This document shows, piece after piece, positions 27,859 to 35,756 of a DNA stretch of 63,644 nt. Below the pieces are notes generated by a model. It worked only from the letters and a program-made list of their open reading frames with translations. It searched no databases and was not told the origin of the DNA. The DNA is from Lachnospiraceae bacterium. Lineage in GTDB: Bacteria > Bacillota_A > Clostridia > Lachnospirales > Lachnospiraceae. The position numbers and the translations under genes were made by a program. Each line of letters starts with the position of its first letter. Position 1 is the first letter of the stretch. The stretch spans positions 1 through 63,644 of the forward strand of contig JAFOYH010000069.1 of NCBI GenBank assembly GCA_017391465.1, given 5' to 3'.

Positions 27859-28487
27859 TGATTTTTCATTCGTTTTCGATAGAAAATAAAACAGCTAAGG
27901 CTGCCAAGGACGATAAGCAGTAAAATCATAATGGCACAATGCATGAAAAATCCATCAGGCAGGATACGGATGACAGGGTCCGTGTAATAATCAAAGATCC
28001 AATAGTCATTATTAAAAAAGATTTCATGAAATAAAATAAAAAAACGATCCCAGTTTAAGGCAATCAGAAGACCAAGAAAGGCTGGGAGAGCAAGAGATAA
28101 AACAGAAGTCAGCGCAAGATAAGCTGGCTTCTGTTTTTTAAGTGACCAAATGCCGGCAATACTTCCAATAAGACTGACAGGAAAGAGAATCATCTGAATA
28201 AAAACAAAGATGTTCTTGACTTCAATAAAATGAATACGTCCCTGTTCGGACATTGGAAGACTTGGAAATTCTAATGCATCTTTATAAAAAAAGTTGTTAT
28301 AGTCAATGAGTGTATTATAATTTTCCCGGATTATTTCTTCACTGTAACCGGTTTTTTCAACAAGATTAAAATAATCAATATCAAAATAATATAAAGGTCT
28401 GAAATTGAGAGTGATAATAACAGAAATTGAAATTATACAAAAAGTCAATGCGAATGCTGTTAAAAGCTGTTTTATGGAATGTCTCAT
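27852..28487 (-). CDS. TIGR01906/DUF1461 integral membrane protein
   Basis: 211 residues with four to five helices. The family pattern is clear: YFDIDYFNLVEKTGYSEE, the NYNTLIDYNNFF stretch, LEFPSLPMSEQGRIHFIEVK, then paired helices and NDYWIFDYYTDPVI. The role of this family is not established. GGAGGGATCC precedes the start on the minus strand. Confidence 0.85.
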   Translation of the reverse strand: MRHSIKQLLTAFALTFCIISISVIITLNFRPLYYFDIDYFNLVEKTGYSEEIIRENYNTLIDYNNFFYKDALEFPSLPMSEQGRIHFIEVKNIFVFIQMILFPVSLIGSIAGIWSLKKQKPAYLALTSVLSLALPAFLGLLIALNWDRFFILFHEIFFNNDYWIFDYYTDPVIRILPDGFFMHCAIMILLLIVLGSLSCFIFYRKRMKNHQ

Positions 28488-28644
28488 GGATCCCTCCTGA
28501 AAATCGATAGCGAATCATTTTGTTTTAAGTGATCATATTATATCATGTGCAGAAAAACTTTTATATACAACCATTATAAAAAATGTTATACTTACTAAAT
28601 TATTTATAACTCGCATTTTATTTAAAATAAAAGTAGGTGATTCT

Positions 28645-29448
28645 TTGAAAAGTAAAGAAGAAAAACAGAAAAATAATATGAAGCAATATATCTCCGAGCA
28701 TCGACGTGTTTTTGTAATATATATGTTACTTCGTATTTCGGTTATATTGATTGCAGTTGCCCAGTTTTTCAATCATAATTATGAGAACTTTTTCTTATGT
28801 ATTCTTGTTTTGATTTTATTTACTGTGCCTGGATTTATCGAGAACAATTATCACATTGATCTACCGGATACGTTGGAAATTATTATTCTGTTGTTTATTT
28901 ATTCTGCAGAAATTTTGGGAGAAGTGCGGTCCTATTATACGATTTATCCCTTTTGGGATACCATGCTTCATACGATGAATGGATTTCTGGCAGCAGCAAT
29001 TGGTTTTTCACTGGTTGATCTGTTGAATCGCAATAAGAAATTGACATTTGAATTATCTCCGTTTTTTATGGCTGTTGTGGCCTTCTGTTTTTCTATGACA
29101 ATTGGTGTGTTATGGGAATTTTTTGAATGTGCGATGGATGTGTTTGTTGGATTTGATATGCAAAAAGATACCATCGTGACAAGTATTCATTCGGTTCTGC
29201 TGCATCCGGAAGGACTGAATCAAGTTGTGTCGATTGAGAACATTCAGAGTACCGTGGTCAATGGTCAGGATCTTGGCATTGATGGGTATTTGGATATTGG
29301 CTTGCTAGACACAATGAAAGACTTATTTGTGAATTTTATTGGTGCCGTTGTGTTCTCAACCATTGGTTATTTTTATGTGAAGAACCGTGGAAAAGGAAAG
29401 TTTGCACGTCGATTTATCCCAGTCATATTAGTAGAAGATGAGGATTAA
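28645..29448 (+). CDS. Multi-pass membrane protein, function unknown
   Basis: 267 residues from TTG 28645 (AAAGTAGGTGA upstream), with roughly seven helices and a basic N-terminal tail. Recognisable features are WDTMLHTMNGFLAAAIGF, a conserved acidic WEFFECAMD inside a helix, and LLDTMKDLFVNFIGA. Clostridial proteins of this kind are annotated only as membrane-spanning; the buried His, Glu and Asp could bind a metal, but that is speculation. Confidence 0.7.
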   Translation: MKSKEEKQKNNMKQYISEHRRVFVIYMLLRISVILIAVAQFFNHNYENFFLCILVLILFTVPGFIENNYHIDLPDTLEIIILLFIYSAEILGEVRSYYTIYPFWDTMLHTMNGFLAAAIGFSLVDLLNRNKKLTFELSPFFMAVVAFCFSMTIGVLWEFFECAMDVFVGFDMQKDTIVTSIHSVLLHPEGLNQVVSIENIQSTVVNGQDLGIDGYLDIGLLDTMKDLFVNFIGAVVFSTIGYFYVKNRGKGKFARRFIPVILVEDED

Positions 29449-29464
29449 TTTATTTTGAAAAATG

Positions 29465-29516
29465 AAGTTCTTTAGATTTCAGAAGAAAAACTTTTGAAAT
29501 CTAAAGAACTTTTTTT
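29465..29516 (+). terminator. Intrinsic terminator
   Basis: A perfect 17-bp stem (29465-29481 with 29495-29511) followed by a T-run. It ends the membrane protein gene right before the GntR promoter. Confidence 0.85.
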
Positions 29517-29517
29517 G

Positions 29518-29567
29518 TTGACAGTGTATATATACAGTGGTATATTGTATATATAAGATATATACAA
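29518..29567 (+). promoter_or_regulatory. Promoter and palindromic operator of the GntR-ABC operon
   Basis: TTGACA (29518-29523) and TATATT (29541-29546) are spaced by 17 nt. A perfect 10-bp inverted repeat with a 3-nt spacer (29545-29554 and 29558-29567) overlaps the -10, and a second palindrome, TGTATATATACA, lies between -35 and -10. YtrA-type regulators repress by binding such TGTATA-type palindromes, so autoregulation is likely. Confidence 0.7.
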
Positions 29568-29593
29568 TCATAACATGTAATAGGAGGTGCCAC

Positions 29594-29965
29594 GTGAATA
29601 TTATTATAAGCAATTCAAGTGATCAGCCAATTTATGAGCAGATTACAGATCAGATTAAAAACAGAATTATGCGTGGTGAACTTAAAGGCGGGGACGCACT
29701 GCCATCGATGCGAACATTGGCGAAGGATTTACATATCAGTGTGATTACAACAAAGCGCGCTTATGAGGAGCTGGAACGCAGCGGATTTATCAATACAGTT
29801 GTTGGACGCGGAAGTTTTGTGGCACATACAAACATGGAACTCGTCAAAGAGGAACAATACCGAAAGATTGAAAGCTTGCTTGCAGAGAGTGCTCATTTGG
29901 CAAAACAGAGCGGAATTGGGTATGAAGAATTATCAGAGATTCTTAAGTTGATTTTCGATGAATGA
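29594..29965 (+). CDS. GntR-family regulator, YtrA subfamily
   Basis: 123 residues from GTG 29594 with TAGGAGGTG upstream. A winged helix (PIYEQITDQIKNRIMRGEL, LPSMRTLAKDLHISVITTKRAYEELERSG) with only a short helical tail is the YtrA layout. It is the first gene of an operon with an ABC ATPase and permease, the classic setting for a repressor that is relieved by cell envelope stress or lantibiotic-like compounds. Confidence 0.9.
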   Translation: MNIIISNSSDQPIYEQITDQIKNRIMRGELKGGDALPSMRTLAKDLHISVITTKRAYEELERSGFINTVVGRGSFVAHTNMELVKEEQYRKIESLLAESAHLAKQSGIGYEELSEILKLIFDE

Positions 29966-30015
29966 ATATAAGCTTTTTAACAGATATTTGACTGAATATA
30001 AAATGGAGGAGCATG

Positions 30016-30873
30016 ATGAGAAATTTGATCGAAGTAAAAAATATTTATAAAACGTATCCCGGGTTTGAATTGAAAAATGTCAGTTTTCATGTGCCCGGAG
30101 GCTGTATTATGGGGCTTGTCGGTGAGAATGGCGCCGGAAAATCCACAACCATCAAAGCGATTTTAGACTTGCTGCGTGTAGAACGCGGAAGTATTACAGT
30201 ATTGGGGATGGATAGCCGTAAAGAGGGGGCAGCCATTCGTGAAGATGTGGGTGTTGTCATTGACGGTGCTGGATTTCACGAGAGTCTGACAGCCAAAGAA
30301 ATTCAAAAATATATGTGCAAGATTTATAAAAACTGGGATGATGACTATTATTTTGAATTATTGAAGAAATTTTCGGTTCCTGAGAATAAAAAAATTAAAG
30401 ATTTTTCTACCGGAATGAAACGAAAACTTTTTATTGCAGCAGCGATTGCACATCATCCAAGACTCTTAATCCTTGATGAAGCAACAAGTGGATTGGATCC
30501 GGTTGTGCGCGACGAAATTTTAGATATTTTATTAGGCTTTATTCAGGATGAAGAACATAGCGTACTGATTTCTTCACATATTACCAGTGATCTTGAAAAA
30601 GTAGCCGATTATATTACTTTTATTCACAAAGGTGAGATCTTTTTGTCGGATGAAAAAGACAGGATTATGGAGAATTATGGTATTGTTCGTTGCAATCCGG
30701 AAGATGTTGATAAAATTCCAAAAGAATATATTGTTGGTATTGATAAGAGTTCGTATCGATGTGATGTGCTGGTTTGTAATCGAATGGGGATACAGGAAGC
30801 TTATCCGGAATTTGTGATGGATCGGATTCGTTTGGAAGATATTTTATTATTTAAAGTTAAATATGACAGATAA
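30016..30873 (+). CDS. ABC transporter ATP-binding protein
   Basis: 285 residues from ATG 30016 (GGAGGAG 30004-30010; an ATG at 30013 is too close). Walker A GENGAGKST, signature FSTGMKRKL, Walker B LLILDEATSGLDP, and a switch His in LISSHITSDLEK. It has the YtrB/BcrA-like subclass form. It works with the permease at 30892, probably in export or protection against a membrane-active compound. Confidence 0.92.
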   Translation: MRNLIEVKNIYKTYPGFELKNVSFHVPGGCIMGLVGENGAGKSTTIKAILDLLRVERGSITVLGMDSRKEGAAIREDVGVVIDGAGFHESLTAKEIQKYMCKIYKNWDDDYYFELLKKFSVPENKKIKDFSTGMKRKLFIAAAIAHHPRLLILDEATSGLDPVVRDEILDILLGFIQDEEHSVLISSHITSDLEKVADYITFIHKGEIFLSDEKDRIMENYGIVRCNPEDVDKIPKEYIVGIDKSSYRCDVLVCNRMGIQEAYPEFVMDRIRLEDILLFKVKYDR

Positions 30874-30891
30874 AAGAAAGGAGTAAATTAG

Positions 30892-31530
30892 ATGATTGGA
30901 CTACTTTATAAAGAGTTTTATACATTAAGACGATATATAACATCGTATGCTACTGCACTCGTTATGTTTATTGTGTTGAGCGTCCTTATGAAATCTGCTG
31001 TGTATCTTCAGAGCATGCTTGCCATGAGCTTAGGGATGTTAACATTAACCGGAATGAGCTACGATAAAATGTATGGCTGGGATAAAATGGTTTTAACGAT
31101 GCCCCTGAAGCGTTCACAGATTGTTCTCTCAAAATATATTGCGAATGCGGTTATGGGAATTGTATCGATGGTTATTAGTTCCGGACTTGGAATTGTTTTA
31201 TTAAGCATTATTCCAATGGAAGAAGATTCGTTGGGAATAATGGTTATTACAGGTGTTCTTTTATTTGCTGTTTTACTCATCATTTATGCTGTAATTTTAC
31301 CTTTGATGTATAAATTTGGTGTGGAACGGACGCGAATTTATATGGCAGGTGTGGTAGTACTTATACTTGTTGGTTTAACAACCGTTATGGAATATGTTCC
31401 GGATACATTTTTTGGATACCTGGAAGATCATGTTGTCATGAGTGGCGCAGCTTTTGTTAGCTTTGCATGTGTTTGCTATATTTTATCGTACTTTATAAGT
31501 GTGGGAATATATCAGAAGAAAGAATTCTAA
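30892..31530 (+). CDS. ABC-2-type permease
   Basis: 212 residues with six hydrophobic helices and an N-terminal amphipathic segment (LLYKEFYTLRRYI). It has the ABC-2 layout used by BcrB/YtrC-like exporters. AAAGGAG lies before ATG 30892, 18 bp after the ATPase gene. It forms the membrane part of the GntR-linked transporter. Confidence 0.85.
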   Translation: MIGLLYKEFYTLRRYITSYATALVMFIVLSVLMKSAVYLQSMLAMSLGMLTLTGMSYDKMYGWDKMVLTMPLKRSQIVLSKYIANAVMGIVSMVISSGLGIVLLSIIPMEEDSLGIMVITGVLLFAVLLIIYAVILPLMYKFGVERTRIYMAGVVVLILVGLTTVMEYVPDTFFGYLEDHVVMSGAAFVSFACVCYILSYFISVGIYQKKEF

Positions 31531-31544
31531 AATGTAATTTATAT

Positions 31545-31586
31545 AAATATTAAAGGCAATCACTTAAATATTAAAGGCAATCACTT
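31545..31586. repeat. Perfect 21-bp tandem duplication
   Basis: Two identical 21-base copies (31545-31565 and 31566-31586) sit side by side. Each contains AAAGGCAATCACTT, which is the left arm of the terminator that follows, so the arm has been duplicated. Confidence 0.9.
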
Positions 31587-31616
31587 AGGTGTGTATACTT
31601 AAATGATTGCCTTTGT
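31573..31616. terminator. Terminator between permease and adenosine deaminase genes
   Basis: An 18-bp stem with one mismatch and one wobble (31573-31590 with 31597-31614), 6-nt loop. It serves the convergent genes on both sides. A second copy of the left arm lies just upstream. Confidence 0.8.
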
Positions 31617-31617
31617 T

Positions 31618-32631
31618 TTAATTTTCGAATCGTTTTTCGATTTCCTGATTCAACCATGCTTTTGTTGCATTATCTGCAAAAGAAGCGAAAACAGCATTTT
31701 GAACAAGAACAAGAAGTTCATCTTCCGTGAGATTGAATGTATGGATTAGATTCTGGAATTCTTTGCTTAAAGATGTTCCGGAAACTGTCGTATTATCTGT
31801 ATTGATCGTAGCTTTAATTCCGGCATCCATCAACTGTCGAAGCGGATAGTCGCTAAGTTGGGCAAAAATATTGGTGTTCAAGTTGCTTGTCGGACATAAT
31901 TCCAGAGGAATTTCGTACTGCGCCAGGTGTTTCATAAGATTCATATCTTCAATGGAACGAACACCATGACCGATACGTTTGGCTCCGAAGTCTAATGCTG
32001 TATATACGCTTTGAGGACCATCGGCTTCACCGGCATGAATGGTGTAAGGAACTTGCAGGTTTGACGCAAGTTCGAATAAATCTTTAAAGTTACAGGTTGG
32101 ATAAAGTGCTTCCGCACCGGCAAGATCGACAGCGCAGACACCTTTGCCAAGGAAATGCTTAGCAACACGGATATTTTCAAGATTTTTTTCGTGATTCTGA
32201 TCGCCGCGCATGCAGCAGAGAATGAGATTGGCATGAAAATCGGAACGATGCAATCCTTTGATGGCAGCTTCGACAACTTCCGTTTGGGTAAGTCCCTTTT
32301 GCATGTGAAGCTGAGGAGCAAATCGAATTTCAGCATAGAGAAGTCCCTGGTTTTTCAGTTCCTGTTCAAGATTATACACAGCCGTTTCAATACCTTCTTT
32401 GGTTTGAAGCAAGGTTAGTGGAAAGGAAAATTTTTCAAGATATTCGTTTAAATCTCTGCAATCATCACTAACTTGCAGACGACGCGTGAGTTCTGTATCA
32501 TCCGATGGAATCGCGATATTTTGAAGATTTGCAAGTTCTTTGACGGATTCAAGAGAAAGGGATCCGTCTAAATGTAAATGCAGATCGATAAGGGCATAAT
32601 TTGATGCTAATGTCTGTTTCAAGGGGATCAA
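31618..32631 (-). CDS. add: Adenosine deaminase
   Basis: 337 residues. It deaminates adenosine or deoxyadenosine to inosine for purine salvage. The zinc site residues lie in LIDLHLHLDGSL (near 17-26) and TIHAGEADG (His and the catalytic Glu), with KRIGHGVR and INTDNTTVSG completing it. AAAGGAG precedes the start on the minus strand. Apt at 49986 is the other purine salvage enzyme in the window. Confidence 0.94.
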   Translation of the reverse strand: MIPLKQTLASNYALIDLHLHLDGSLSLESVKELANLQNIAIPSDDTELTRRLQVSDDCRDLNEYLEKFSFPLTLLQTKEGIETAVYNLEQELKNQGLLYAEIRFAPQLHMQKGLTQTEVVEAAIKGLHRSDFHANLILCCMRGDQNHEKNLENIRVAKHFLGKGVCAVDLAGAEALYPTCNFKDLFELASNLQVPYTIHAGEADGPQSVYTALDFGAKRIGHGVRSIEDMNLMKHLAQYEIPLELCPTSNLNTNIFAQLSDYPLRQLMDAGIKATINTDNTTVSGTSLSKEFQNLIHTFNLTEDELLVLVQNAVFASFADNATKAWLNQEIEKRFEN

Positions 32632-32734
32632 ACTCCTTTCGAAATAAAGATATATTTATTATAAAATTATTTTAGAGGTCGTGCAACTGTGATAAAATAA
32701 AAATAATATTATTTTAAATAAGGAATGAAGCAAA

Positions 32735-33065
32735 ATGACAAAAGATGAAATGATTCAATTTTAAAAAAAAGAAGTAGTACCTGCTCTTGGATGCACAGAA
32801 CCGGTTTGTGTGGCACTCTGTTGTGCTTCGGCCAGCAGTATCTTAAAAGGTGAGATTCAATATGTTTCTGTCGAAGTGAATTCGGGCATTTACGGCAGTT
32901 ATGAGTGCTTTATATGCGATTAACGGCACTGTGGCTTATGCAAGCGACGGTATTTGTGCAGAAACACCGGAAGACTGCATCAAAAACATGGCACGTATCG
33001 GCAACAACGGCATGGCTCAGGCAGACAAAGAAATCCTGAACATCATGGTCGAAAAACACCTATAA
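32735..33065 (+). pseudogene. Relic of an L-cysteine desulfidase / serine dehydratase alpha-like (CyuA, UPF0597) gene
   Basis: ATG 32735 starts MTKDEMIQF, then a TAA at 32762; in the same frame the N-terminus goes on with [21 protein letters not shown] and VEVNSGIYG, the conserved start of this Fe-S lyase family. From 32895 another frame gives the conserved C-terminus ([19 protein letters not shown] through ILNIMVEKHL, stop 33063-33065). Full-length relatives are near 430 residues; about 320 internal codons are missing. So the gene has a nonsense codon, an internal deletion and a frame mismatch. Confidence 0.85.
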
Positions 33066-33075
33066 GATGAAAAAT

Positions 33076-33131
33076 AAAAACCACTTCTTCGAAAAAGCGT
33101 TTTTGCAGCTTTAGAGAAGAAGTGGTTTTTC
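33076..33131. terminator. Bidirectional terminator
   Basis: A perfect 15-bp stem (33076-33090 with 33116-33130) with A-run left and T-run right, between the desulfidase relic and the ABC-F gene. Confidence 0.85.
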
Positions 33132-33137
33132 TATATC

Positions 33138-34769
33138 TTAGTCGTCTAACTGATCATCCATATTCATGATCTGGCGTTTTCTTGCCAGTTCATCATTTTC
33201 AAGATATTCATCATATGTGCACTGTTTATCGATTAAACCGCCAGGAGTGATTTCCATGATACGGTTCGCTGTTGTCTGAACAAACTGGTGGTCCTGAGAA
33301 GTGAAGAGGAGTACACCCGGATATTTGATCATACCGTTGTTGAGTGCAGTGATAGATTCCATGTCCAAGTGGTTTGTAGGTTCGTCAAGGATCATTGTGT
33401 TCGCACCGGACATCATCATACGGGAAAGCATACAGCGTACACGTTCACCACCGGAGAGAACATTGACACGTTTAAGACCGTCATCACCGGAGAAGAGCAT
33501 ACGTCCAAGGAAACCACGAACATAAGTGACGTCTTTTTCAGGAGAGTATGGCATCATCCAGTCTACGATGGTGTCATCACTTGCGAATTCTTTTGTATTA
33601 TCCTTAGGGAAGTAAGCCTGGGAAGTTGTAACACCCCATTTGTAAGAACCTGCATCCGGTTCCATTTCGCCTGCAAGGATTTTGAATAATGTTGTTGTTG
33701 CGTTTACGTTTGGACCAACGAAAGCAACTTTATCATCATGGCCAAGTGTGAAGCTGATGTTATCAAGCATTTTTACGCCGTCAATTGTTTTGGAAATACC
33801 TTCAACAACGAGAACTTCATTACCGATTTCACGGTTTGGTTTGAAGTCGATGTATGGGTATTTACGGCTGGATGGACGCATGTCATCAAGCTGAATCTTT
33901 TCAAGGGCACGCTTACGGGAGGTTGCCTGTTTGGATTTGGAAGCGTTGGCACTGAATCGTTCGATGAAGGCCTGAAGTTCTTTGATCTTTTCTTCTTTCT
34001 TCTTGTTGGCTTCTTTCATCTGTTTGATCATTAACTGGCTGGATTCGTACCAGAAATCATAGTTACCTGCGTAAAGCTGAATCTTGCCATAATCGATATC
34101 AGCGATATGTGTACAAACTTTATTTAAGAAATAACGGTCATGGGATACAACGATGACTGTGTTGTCAAAGTTGATCAGGAATTCTTCAAGCCATGCAATG
34201 GCATCAAGGTCTAAGTGGTTTGTAGGTTCGTCCAAAAGAAGAACGTCCGGGTTACCAAAAAGAGCTTTTGCAAGAAGAACTTTGACTTTCTGACCGCCGT
34301 CAAGGTCTTTCATCATTGTGTAATGTAAGTCTGTTTCAATACCAAGACCATTTAAAAGGATAGCAGCATCACTTTCAGCTTCCCAGCCGTTAAGTTCAGC
34401 AAATTCACCTTCAAGTTCGCTGGCACGGATACCATCTTCTTCAGTGAAATCTTCTTTCATGTAGATGGCATCTTTTTCTTTCATGATTTCATAAAGGCGG
34501 GCATTACCCATAATAACTGTATCAAGGACCTGACAATCATCATATTTGTAGTGGTCCTGTTCAAGAACGGAAAGACGTTCACCGGCATTCATTGTGACAT
34601 CGCCTTTACTTGGTTCTAATTTTCCGGAAAGGATTTTTAAGAAAGTAGACTTACCTGCACCGTTTGCACCGATGAGACCGTAGCAGTTACCTTCTGTAAA
34701 TTTAATATTAACTTCTTCAAATAATGCTTTTTTACCTAAACGTAAAGTGACATTGTTTGCACTAATCAT
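33138..34769 (-). CDS. ABC-F ATPase, YkpA/YbiT type
   Basis: 543 residues with two ABC domains and no membrane segments, so a ribosome-associated ABC-F protein. NBD1 has Walker A GANGAGKST, signature LDGGQKVKVLL and LLLDEPTNHLDLD. The linker has the KSKQATSRKRALEKI basic coiled coil. NBD2 has signature LSGGERVRCML and an intact Walker B, but its Walker A is GPNVNATTT, without the Lys, and its switch is SQDH where His is usual. As I recall, Walker A loss in NBD2 is also seen in Bacillus YkpA, so one ATP site may be structural in this subfamily. AAAGAGGT lies upstream. Confidence 0.9.
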   Translation of the reverse strand: MISANNVTLRLGKKALFEEVNIKFTEGNCYGLIGANGAGKSTFLKILSGKLEPSKGDVTMNAGERLSVLEQDHYKYDDCQVLDTVIMGNARLYEIMKEKDAIYMKEDFTEEDGIRASELEGEFAELNGWEAESDAAILLNGLGIETDLHYTMMKDLDGGQKVKVLLAKALFGNPDVLLLDEPTNHLDLDAIAWLEEFLINFDNTVIVVSHDRYFLNKVCTHIADIDYGKIQLYAGNYDFWYESSQLMIKQMKEANKKKEEKIKELQAFIERFSANASKSKQATSRKRALEKIQLDDMRPSSRKYPYIDFKPNREIGNEVLVVEGISKTIDGVKMLDNISFTLGHDDKVAFVGPNVNATTTLFKILAGEMEPDAGSYKWGVTTSQAYFPKDNTKEFASDDTIVDWMMPYSPEKDVTYVRGFLGRMLFSGDDGLKRVNVLSGGERVRCMLSRMMMSGANTMILDEPTNHLDMESITALNNGMIKYPGVLLFTSQDHQFVQTTANRIMEITPGGLIDKQCTYDEYLENDELARKRQIMNMDDQLDD

Positions 34770-34905
34770 TTAATCAATACCTCTTTCTCTATATAAAAAA
34801 TGGGATTTAAAGACACACATCTTCTATTCTATCGAAAACCTGTGAATTTGCAAGGACTTTCCAAAGAAATTTATGATATACTCTATTTGATTGGAGGCAG
34901 AAACG

Positions 34906-35727
34906 ATGAAGATAGTTAATTTGATGGAAAATATGCCGGGCAGCAGTGGGTGTATCTGTGAGCATGGGTTGAGCTTTTATATAGAAACGAAAAAACATTG
35001 TTTACTGGTGGATACAGGGGCCAGTGATCGATTTATTGAAAATGCAGAAAAACTGGGCGTGGATTTACGAAAGGTAGATACGGTTATTCTAAGTCATGGT
35101 CACTATGATCATGGCGGGGGATTGCCTGCATTTTTAGAATTGAATCAAAAGGCAAAAATATATATTCGAGATAAGGCCTTTGGAGATTTTTATCACAGAG
35201 GCGCTCAAAAAGAACGTTACATTGGTATCGAAAAAAGTCTTAGAGAATCTAAGCAGATTATGTTAGTTAAGGATCACCTGATCATTGATGATGAACTGAG
35301 TCTGTTTACTCATGTCACAGGAAGAAAACGCTGGCCGTCCGGCAACTTGGAATTACAGGAAAAGGTAGGGATGAACTGGATTCAGGATCGATTTGACCAT
35401 GAACAATATTTAATCATTTCCTACGAAGAAAAAGAAATTCTTATATCCGGATGTGCTCATAACGGGATTTTAAATATTATGGAAAAAGCTGTAGATATTC
35501 GTGGGAAGGCACCGGATGTGGTGATCAGCGGTTTTCATATGATGCAGAAAAATGGATATTCGGAAGAGGACTTAAAGAATATTCGTGAGACGGCTTATGA
35601 ACTGAAAAAATATCCAACACATTTTTTTACAGGGCACTGTACGGATGTGACTCCTTTTGAATTGATGAAAGAAATTATGGGCGATCAATTAACCTATGCA
35701 TTTTGTGGCGACACATTGGATGTTTAA
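34906..35727 (+). CDS. MBL-fold hydrolase, dihydropterin/RFA-P synthase-like
   Basis: 273 residues from ATG 34906 with TTGGAGG just upstream. The metal motif LSHGHYDHGGG is followed by a late GCAHNGI and TGHCTD, the arrangement of the family II MBL proteins annotated as 7,8-dihydropterin-6-methyl-4-(beta-D-ribofuranosyl)aminobenzene 5'-phosphate synthase-like. The name comes from an archaeal activity, and the bacterial substrate is not known. Confidence 0.85.
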   Translation: MKIVNLMENMPGSSGCICEHGLSFYIETKKHCLLVDTGASDRFIENAEKLGVDLRKVDTVILSHGHYDHGGGLPAFLELNQKAKIYIRDKAFGDFYHRGAQKERYIGIEKSLRESKQIMLVKDHLIIDDELSLFTHVTGRKRWPSGNLELQEKVGMNWIQDRFDHEQYLIISYEEKEILISGCAHNGILNIMEKAVDIRGKAPDVVISGFHMMQKNGYSEEDLKNIRETAYELKKYPTHFFTGHCTDVTPFELMKEIMGDQLTYAFCGDTLDV

Positions 35728-35756
35728 TGTTATAATGGTCGTTGGAGGTTTGACAT

